Origin: Enoplosus armatus
Lineage: Eukaryota > Chordata > Actinopteri > Centrarchiformes > Enoplosidae
Direction: 5' to 3'
NCBI RefSeq assembly: GCF_043641665.1
Contig: NC_092193.1
Location: forward strand, 11,958,501 to 12,022,500
Length of the DNA stretch: 64,000 nt
Each line of letters opens with the position of its first letter. Positions within the stretch are counted from its first letter, which is position 1. Both the position numbers and the translations under genes were made by a program. Below, in pieces: positions 1 through 10,400 of this stretch. The notes beneath the pieces were generated by a model. It saw only the letters and a list, made by a program, of their open reading frames with translations, searched no databases and was not told where the DNA came from.

Positions 1-1134
1 TACAGAAAATGGAGAAAGAATGATTTGTTTTTGTTTTAGCGTATGTCCTGCCAACACTTAAATATTGTACTTCCAAAAAATACAATAGTCATTCACAGTA
101 AAATTCTTACATTTGCCAGACCAGCAAAAAGACTGGCTGACCGACTACCCATTGTTGATACACGCATACACAAGATCAGGCCTGCAGCAATGTGTAGGCG
201 AGGACATGCAACAAGTCGCCCTGATTATGGTGTGTCCAATGCAATGTTTGTGTAATGTTTTTATAGTCGCAAACGGTGGTGAATGTAGCTTGTTAACATA
301 ATTAATACAGGGATGCATCAGAATGGTAAATGCAATATTCTATTGTCATGGTTTTAACACACACAACGTAATGCATACTCCTGCAGAGATGTTAGTATGC
401 TAAGATATTAGCCCAGCTGATATGGAGTAGCTCGGGGCATGTAGCTGTGCGTCATAGTGTGTGGGGGTGCAACATCTCTAATTGTGGGGTTGGCAATGAG
501 TAAGGGAAGGCTGAAGAATTGGTTGAAAAACAAAAAAGAAAGCTTGACTGTACACACAAATGGCCTTTTCCTGTCCAACACTGGATGTATTTCAATTATG
601 TTTACTTATATACATACAGGTGAGATTTAAGATTGGTACAACAGCCTAAATAAAAGCAATGCTTTACACAGCCAATGATTAAAGGATTTGCGTTGTCAAA
701 CAGTTAGAAGGAATCAGAGGATCAGGAGTCAGTCTCAACTCTCAAGCCACCCATTACAGTTTGTGACAATGTATCATGAACTCCCACTCATCTTGAAAAA
801 TACCATGCTATGCAGTAATAACAACACGGTACTAGGGTTTCTCTGTAAATACGTAACAGAAAGCTCAATGGACAGTGTTCACCTGAGGCAAACAGGCTGG
901 TTGCTAGCAGAGCTCCTGTGCTGTTTAAAAAAGGTCAGAAGTTACAAGACTGAGCTTCAGGGTACAACATCCAGTTAGCTCCTCGCAAACCACAAAGGTA
1001 AACAAACCAGCAGTAAGCACCATGCCTGGTAGCTATAGAGAAAAATAGTAAGAAGAAAAGTGAAAGAAAAGCTAGAGAGGAGAAAAACATTCAGTCTAAG
1101 ACACGTTATTTAGGCAGGCGGGAAGTTGACTCAC
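1..1134 (-). other. kmt2c: kmt2c intron (partial)
   Basis: Intron sequence downstream of the PHD exon in gene orientation. I searched both strands for the next PHD exon (Cys-rich, DTCDKGYHTFC-type) and saw none. The short open frames here have no recognisable domain. Confidence 0.7.
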
Positions 1135-1306
1135 TTGCATGTCTGGCAGACTTTGCACTCAGGGCACTGCCAACCTGCCCTCCTTAGAGGGGTCACGGCC
1201 ATGTCCAGGCATACCCCATGGTAATGCTGACCACAACTGGTGCAGAAGAGCTGGTCCAGTAGGTCCCCTGGGCTATCACATAGCGCGCAATTTACATCAT
1301 CTACAA
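1135..1306 (-). CDS. kmt2c: kmt2c coding exon, next PHD finger
   Basis: A 172-base exon (166 if the alternative acceptor is used). It encodes about residues 338-395: VNCALCDSPGDLLDQLFC, then TSCGQHYHGVCLD, AVTPLRRAGWQCPEC and KVCQTC. It has a complete Cys4-His-Cys3 set plus the first cysteines of the next finger, nearly identical to KMT2C. The donor is TGCAA|GTGAGT, last exon base 1135. Two acceptors six bases apart (AG at 1308-1307 or 1302-1301) keep the frame and differ by two residues. The next exon is beyond base 1. Confidence 0.97.
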
Positions 1307-4300
1307 CTATGGGCAGGAAAATTAAAGAAACAGGATTTAAGTCATGAAAATCAATCACATATCAGATGGTACACACTTGATACAATGTCATTTTGTAAAA
1401 TTTCTGATTTTAACTTATTTTACTATAGCTTTTACATACAATGTATCCAATTCTACTCAACTTACATTTGTGAGTGGCCAATTCAGTGTGTTCTGGGCAG
1501 AGGAGCGAGAGACTCCTGATATCCTGAAAGGTCCCAGCTGCCCCCGCACAGGGGTAATGGTAGAATTGAGCACATCCTTCAGCACAGCACTTAATGGATG
1601 CTCCAAGGCGCTTACAGTATGCACAGTGCTGCAGAAAAGGAGAGTGGGATCATTAAATATGTCTAAAATGTCTTTGTCCACAAATAAAATGAATGAATGC
1701 CATGAACAGCCAAGGAAACAACCAACACAAAAACACATCTGTAACATGTTTTATGACAAATTTCACTTATGTAAAGATGGTGCTTTATCCTTTAATGTCT
1801 TTTTGGAAAAACAGTCATCATCTTTCTGAGTTTAGGATCAAGCCCCCTGATGATAACATTCATGACAGGAACTCATCCATTCCCTATTTCTCTCAGTTCT
1901 ACGAGCGTGCGCTAATAGCCACTCTGGAGATCAAGTGGAAGACTCGCTGATGGGCTACATGACCAATGGGCTGCAAACGCAATCGGAGAGCTGTGAGCTG
2001 TGCCACTGCTAACACTAGAAGCTAAGCTGCCATGGGAGCTCAGCCCTGTTGAGTGGCGTGACCTTTTCCATTTCACAGCTGAGAGATCCACGCTGCCGGG
2101 CCGACCTTTACCAGCCAGTCTGATCCATCAGCTTTGGCTGTGCCTCGCTGAAGCGGTCCCTCCCTGCTGCCCCAACACATTAAGATGGTGTTAACACCTA
2201 TTAGTCCACGGATGTTCTCCCCTGACTCACCTTTGTGCTCCCTGAGTCAATGGCTCTGTCCACATTAAGCAGAGATTGTCCCTCGCCCTCACAAACACCT
2301 TCGGACCACAAGGCACAACTCTGATGTGCCCAGCATTGCCCTGAAATTTCAAGACATAAAGGTTAGAATCAAATAAATGTCTGGTGCAGATTCTGCATCA
2401 ACATATTGAGCGTTCACAGATAAATAAAAAAGGTATTTCTCCATTAAAAGAGCTAACAATGCTTGGTAAAAAGGAGTACTAACGTTTAGTCTATTGCTCT
2501 TACCTGACTCGAAAAGAGACTGGACGTTAAGATCTTGTGGAAGGCCGACATGAGAAAGCTCATCCCAAAATCGACTGGCTGGGTCTGATTCTTCCTCACA
2601 GCTTTCAGACCCACTGGAACAAAGGAAGACGTTTGCAGAGAAAGCAGGTCAGCACAGGTTTTGTTTTGTTGTTGGTTGTTTTTTTTTTTGTTTTTTTTTA
2701 AAAAGACGACAGCTAAAAGATATACCACGCAGGAGAACGAAGGACAGCCTAAATCAATTTAGGAATGAATCAAGAGTAGAGGCATAAAGGTAGAGTGCAG
2801 TTTTTACAAAAGCAGAGAGATGAAGACAGAGAGAATGAGCTGGGGGAAAAATGCTAGAGAGCAAATAAAAAGCTGTGGGAGAGGAGGGAGAGGAGGAGGA
2901 GGAGGAGGAAGAGGAGGAGGAAGAGGGCCATCTCGTTTGGTGTGTGCACAAGAGGCTGGCTGTTCTGTCTCATAAAATCTGTTGAAAAGGATGTGTTTCC
3001 CCGAGTCCCTGGCTTGAACTAGTGAGCTGCATAGCATGCGGAAAATGTGGAGAGGGAGCATTAGCATTTAAAAAGGACTTAAGTTCCAGTAAACAAACCA
3101 ACGGCCAAAATCAAGAGACTGGTTTCTGGAAGCATGATGGCACACTGATGACAAACAGCCTTGGCAGCTCATTGTTTACAGCCAAAGTTTTATCACCAAT
3201 TATGAAATGATCTTCCCCCGCCTCCTCACATTTCCACAGTTTTCCCCTTTGTCCACCACTTCTGCCTCTCTGACAAATCAATACATAATTTCTCCTCCTG
3301 CGCCTCTGTGTGGCACAACTGAGGACTGGCCCCAATGTCCAATCACACCGCAACAACACAACAGCTTCTGGTTGGCTTGGCATGCTGCCAGACTCATACT
3401 GCTCCGATTGCCCATTACGTCACTGGGAACCCAGAGAGACGCCCAACTGGTTCCAAAGGACCAAAACAAATTAGGCAGCTGTCCAAAAGAGTCCGAGGAG
3501 GGTCCTTTGTTGGCACAGTGTGCAAATATGCGAGTGTTCTCACTCACACACACACACACACACGCACGCGGGAAAGGCTGACGTGCACCCTTCACCTGAT
3601 GTAGCATCCCTGGGCCTGGGGGACACTGACGGCTCAGGCAAAGTGATAATTTAGCCTTCAAATGCAGAATGACAAGGCAACCTGCTAACTGAGAGAGGCC
3701 CTTTAGCTTATGATTGTTTTGCGTGCATGCTCCTCCATTGCTTTTTTTCCAGCAGGATAATCCACTGAGTACCAACACTGCTTTCCAAGGGAAGGGTAAA
3801 AGGTAATTTCAACCAAAATAATAGATTTCCAAAAGGGCAAAGTAAAAATTTTGGTTGCAATCAAGACTTTAGTACGACATTGGCTATTTCCCCACCAGTG
3901 TCCATTTTGTACAGGGACTCAAGATCAAAGGATCACTGAAGTAAGGTCATAAACGCGTTTCAGATGGCTTTACTGTCCTGACCAACACTGACAGCCAAAT
4001 TATTTGTGACAACAGTGTCAGCCAGGCCTACTTACTTCGACTTTTCCCTCTGTCCTGAGGTGGTCTCTCCGGCCATTTTTGGCTGAGTGGTTTTATCACC
4101 ATCACTGCTATCGCTCGTCGAGCCTCCTCCACCCTTGTGGCTGAAGAGTGCTTCAAGCTGAGGCGTGGTGCTGAATACTTGCAGATCCCCCTGACCCAGC
4201 AGGCTACGGCCACCGCAGTAACAGAAGGCACAGAGACGCTCACTGAAACAAAGAAAATGGGTGGAAGGGGGTGTTTAATTATATATACCTACTGTGACTT

Positions 4301-4420
4301 AATACAGCGCCATGCATGTCACCATGAATTAAGGCCTCCTCCTTCTGGCAATGGGACTGTCTAGGCAGCAACATACATATAAACACATAATGGCTACATT
4401 TGTGAGGCAGGTGTACATCT

Positions 4421-4464
<44 letters not shown>

Positions 4465-7400
4465 ATAACTAGCAGGCCAGACCCTTTCTCATATGCACCT
4501 TAACCTATAATCTTCAGTGTAATAGAAAGTAGATCATATTTGTTACAAGTTTAAATTTTGAGGTCACATATAGATTTTGATACAGTGCTTTTATTAACAT
4601 TTCATTAGCATTATACAGCTTTGCTTTTAACAAAATTTTAAGTACATTAAGCAGTTAATTCTGCATGAATATTTCAGCAAACAAAAGCCACCACCTTACA
4701 AGAATAAGTGGACATAAAAGTGTTGCAGATTCAATGTGAGACATTGCAACAAATGAGAAAATAGTGGCCAAGAGCTGGAAAGTTGAGAAATAAAACCGGG
4801 CGGTAAATATTTATCACATTTTTAAGGGATGAGATGGCCTTGTTAATAAGATCCCAGGAGATGCTGCTGGTCTGCCCTCCATCATTAACATCGATAGCAG
4901 AGACAGGCCAGGAGATTGATTACAACCTTTAACAGAGTGGCACCTGGGAGGAGAGTCCCGTCTCTACCAGCCGATGGCTCCATTTCAATTCATCCATGCA
5001 TGTGTACACAGCAAGGCAAACAGCATGTCACATTGCTGGACACAAATGCACAAATACATACTAATGCTTGTAAATGTACACATTCATACAAACACAATCT
5101 TAATTTCTCAAATAGTTTTGGTTCAGAGGAAGTTTAGTGTTTCTAACCTGCTTTTGACTTCTCTACTCGCTGGGACAGATGGTCCTGCTGAATTCTCGGC
5201 TGGAGGGCTCTGGGCCAGAGGGGAAGAGGGCTTGTCCTCCTCTGGCACCTCAGTGGTCAACACTTCCACAGTTTCCACTGGTTGGATTGGTGTTTCTGAA
5301 ATATGAAATGATCAGTTAGTTAGTAAGAAAAGACTAAGCATCCCTCCCCAGCATTTGTGAGCATTGCAGCCCATTCAACAATTCATTGCCAAATATGACT
5401 GTAAAATCAGCATGCAGCTTCTGACAGATACAAGCTATCATAGGGCAGGTTGATTGCATTCTCGTCAGTTTCCTCCAGGTCAAAACACAGCCTTTATTAG
5501 TGAGATGGATGGTAAAATATGGGGACCATATGCTCAAGCACTGATTACAGTAAACCCACTGGGAACATCAAGCTCTTGTACAGAATAGCAATAACAATGG
5601 AGGCAGGGAAAAAACAAGTCATGGCAGCCAAAATGTCTCAAGAAGTGGGGTTTAATATTAATGGGGAATATTTAGTCTGAAATACAACTAAACTCAATTC
5701 AGTCCTTTTGATTTAAATTACCAAAAAAGGCTCAATTCACTGTGCTAATCATACAAAACAACTCCCAAATGTACCTCTCACTGAGACTTTGAGCCATGCA
5801 AAATTTTTATTAACATTTCATTGAGATGTAATTAGGCTAATACTGCAATGATTCAGTGTCATCCAATGGAATTACACAAGGACACGTTCAAGCTCATTAC
5901 CCCCTAATAACTGAATGTACCTGTGGAAGACTTCTTACAGTCTCAGGATATGAGTGACGTACTGGAACGTATATCACCTTTGTTTTTTTTATAACAAAAT
6001 ATATAATAATTCATAACAATAACCTCGTTATTCTGATAAGCATTTCATATTTTACAATGCAACAATTTTAAAGGTTAAAATGTGTTTGTGTAGTTTGCGA
6101 TGATATCAAATATATTTAATGTTAAATGTTTAAATGTTTTGTGGTTTGCATAAAACCTTTAAGTGACTTGTTATAGGTATATAAGATTAACATAGGGGAT
6201 TTTAAACCCATGTCTTGACCTTTGCAAAGCACAGACATACTCTGCTGGACCTCAGCCGCACACACATCCCTTTAGGGACGAAACTGTATGGAAATTGTAG
6301 ATTTCATTCTGACAAACACCTGGAGGCAGAGAGAGCCAGCGAGGGAAGCGGACATAGGAGTAGAATGAAAAGGCAAAACTCAAGTGCATGATCTGCTCTT
6401 CTGAAACAAAAACAGAAACAAATTTGTAAAATTGTTGGAATGTTCTAAAACTCCTAATAATTGCTTATTGTTTGTGTAATGTAAACCACAGATAATATAA
6501 GCAAAGCTTATAGAATCTCCTTCCCCAGTATCTCCAGCACAGTAACAGGGCAGCACTGAGATGTATGAGAATGGGAGGCATGGTCACATGATGTGATGTA
6601 CACACATAAAAAAGCACATAAATGGGTCTGGAGAGACTGATGGGATTTTAAAAAGCTTTTAGAGGGCATTAGCCTTGGGCTTTTTCCCACTGCACCTCAA
6701 TGCCAATCTCGGAGCAGGAGGAGAGATGGAAGCAGTAAGGGGAGAAAAAAAAAAAATACACACCCACTGCAGCTTCACAGCTCAAGCTAAACCCTTTCAA
6801 TTATAGCCCTGAAGTAGAAGCATGGGGTGCCAAAAAAAAGCTCTCATCCATCCTTCTCCAGGAGAGGGAGACTCCTCTACCTTTACTGAAATACCGTTTT
6901 GAAGCACTCTCTGCATGAGCCTGCCTGGATGAGCAAGTTCGATATCATCAAGTCTTATATCACTCCCGACATAACCAATGTGTACATAATGGACCAAAAG
7001 AGGGGATTGCAAAGTCTCACCTGTGTCCTGAGGGCCTATGGACTCTGTTATCTCAGTCCCATCCATGCTGTCCTCCTCATCCACAACAACCCTCCCTCTG
7101 GTGCGACCCCTAGGGTGAAGAAGAGACACAAACAAATAAATAGAGGCAGTGAGAAAGAACGAGACAAGAAAAAGTGCCTTGGTTTGCCTTGGGAGGGGGG
7201 GTGGCGGTGTGGTCATGAATTAGTTAAATATAGTCACAGCTGTCACCGATTTTTAATGGAGGCACTCAAGCTGCTGGGCAAGGCGGAAGGGTGGTAGTGG
7301 GGGGTGTACAATACAGACTGGTAGTATGTGTAGTAAGTTTAAAGATGGAGGCAGGCCAATCTGGATAACCCTGCCATGAAGAGTCAGGCAAAGGGACTGG

Positions 7401-10400
7401 GAATGGAACTATGGCATTAGTGTAACATCCACAAATAATTGACTATTCCCATGTAGGGTGACATAACGAAGTAAAATTCACTGTTGCTCATACACCACAA
7501 TGGAAATGTGTGTGTTCATCTTCAGCGCAACATGGAACAAATACTTTTATCATTCACAGTCCCTTGAGGGGTGACAATTCATTAGAGTCTAACTGAACAC
7601 GCTCTAGTTGCATTTCAAATCAGAATACAGACATTACTTATCATATGATAATAGCTCTGTAATTTAAGGCACCGCAAACAAATCAAATCATAAATGTGCA
7701 TGAGTCATGTTTGGTGTCTTGAACAGACATATCCTTAGAGTGGCGCAATCATTAGGAATTGTGATGTACATTACATCCCAATAATTTGGGCCTTGTTCAT
7801 TGAAGCTTTGTATTGTGTATTCTCTGCACCGTTGGTTTTGTCCAGAGAATTAATATTATATCTTAATGTTTCTGAATACTAAATAATTAATTTAAATTAA
7901 CAATCATTTATGCAACTTTTTGATTATTATGGTGCTTTAAAGAAAGTCCATGTATAGGTACAATAACAATCCTAATGATTACTCCAAATGGAATAGAATT
8001 ATCACGTATTACACATATTTCATGAATCTTGAATGAATACATGGACATGTCAGCCAATAAAAAACAACAACAACAAAAAAAACCCACAGCAACCACCTCT
8101 CATTATCATATGTAATCAACAGCTACTCTATCTGTTGACAGCAAGCTATTATAGCCATGTTGTGTGTAGAATAAGACACTTTGAACCTCTGAAAATAAGG
8201 CTTATTTTGTCTGCACTTGAGATTTAAGTCAAAAACGTCACAGTGGGGTACGTACATACATTAGTAATAAGGTCACAGTAATGTTTTCAACAGCGGGTTT
8301 GTGAAAAGGTCAACGCTCCATTTAATTTTCCACTGACTAATAAAATAATTTGTCATTACCAACCTGCAAGATCATCGTATTCACATTTTTGAAAGACCTA
8401 TTTGAGATTTTAAACTACAACTTAAAGCTATGCCACAAATGAGTTTTCAAAGCAAAAACCAAAATGCTGTTCAGAAGTACCTTGTTCAACAAAGTGAAGA
8501 TTCTGCCATGAAAAGATTGTAGTGATACGTAGTGATGTCCTAAGCTGCCCTGTGTAATTACCATTGGTCTTGATCACTGCTTTTCTTTCTTTTTTATTTC
8601 AATTGTAATTGGTTATATGAAGCCAGATCCATTTTTTAATCACTTTAGGGGTGTTTGTATTTGCCCAAACCAGTGCAGTACACCCGGTGAACCAAATAAT
8701 AGCTGTGCTATTAGCATAATAAAGCTTACAACCGTCTACAGATAGGCATGTGCATTCAAACCTTATCAGCACTAACCGACATGCGTAGCACTGAACGTGG
8801 AACACTGTCAAGTACTAAAAGCTGGCACTGAATGTCTGGTCAGATTTTAATCTTGTTTACTCGTTCTTAAATCAAAATCATTTTATTGAGGCGAAAGTCT
8901 TGGTACAGTTGCTTGTGTTTAGATAAAGTTTGACTTTCATTCAATTTAATAAAGGGTTTTGTAGAAAAACGTGTTTATATTTCTAATTAAGTTATCTAAA
9001 ATGAGTATAATTTTAGTAACCGTACTAAAACTCATGTATTGTATCGACACTAGTATAGAAAATAGCAAAATAGTGTATCAAGCAAGTGAACTACGGCACA
9101 GTACGAGGAAACAAACTGCATTCAATTACATTTATTGTATTTGTTCATGCAGACGACCAACAGAGGCTGCCCAAATGCTGTCCGAAACTCCCTGCCACAA
9201 CAGCTACATACTGACACTCCCCTCTGTAGGACACTAAGGAAAATTTTAAACAATGTTATCAAGGAAAGCTTTAAACCTAGTTACACATTTGAGTGCAGAG
9301 CCATTCAGTTGTCAAAATATTGGATCAGAACTGTGTATAAGCAAATATTTATTATTAAAGTAGTTGGATTGAGATCCAAGGCAAAAAAAACTTGATCGGG
9401 ATATCCCTTCTCATGTGTCTACCTCCTGTTGAGTGACCCAAAAATATCTCATTACTGCTCCTTTTCAAGATTTTCTCTCTGGAGTGCCATGTTAAATGTA
9501 ATATTTAGGCTTTTCTCCGCTTCCCCTGGTCATCTCTTTGAAGACATGATCACAATTTTAAAACAAGAACATTTTTTAGCAATTATAAAGAAAGTGCAAC
9601 CCTGTATCTTACTGAATGTGCCCTGTCAGCGAATCAGACAACCATGTCTACGTTTCCAATCATATGCCTGTGTGCCAACTTATACAGATGCACGCACACA
9701 CAAGCACATACCCCTCTTTTACATACAGTATGGAGTGATTTGTCAGTGTCAGCATCCTCCAATGGGAGCTCTGTTAAACTAATCTTGGAAGCGCCATGTG
9801 GAGGGGATAATTGTCATGGATACAAATTAAATAGCAACATCAATTGTTAGCATGCTAAGTGGGGAGAGCAAACACGGGCCAAATGAGAGCAGCATGTCTC
9901 AGGGGTACTCAGGAGGATACAGGGGGTTGGAAGTGAGGGAGGAGATGCAGGGATAGGGGGGTGGGGTAATTTTCGGTGCCACTGGAGAGAAAAATCACAA
10001 ATGGCTCGATGCCAAATCAACCCCTCCCTCTAAATGACTTCCATGTCAAGATAAGGAACAACCCTAAAACCCAAGAATGACAGAAGAGGCCTCTAGCAAA
10101 CCTTGGCTAAAACATAATTACCTGTAAGCTGGAGTCAAACACAAATATCTTAATATGGTAGAAACAAACAACCAAATTCTAACAAAGAGCTCTTTTCACG
10201 TTATCGTAAAAGGTACAAACAGTTATAGCGGAGCCAAAGACGGGCTGTTTTGCTGTAGTTCTGGACCACACTGACATTTGTGTATAACCGTCTCTGAATG
10301 TATACAACTCTCATGAGGCAAGAATAATAATAATAACTGATAACTGAATGTGATTATTAGAAAATTAAACCAAGAAAAACAACTGCAACAATTTAGTAAT

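Noticed and set aside
6797..7216. 139-codon minus-strand open frame as a separate protein
   Set aside because: Only 7021-7109 matches kmt2c; the rest reads through the splice acceptor and donor into intron.
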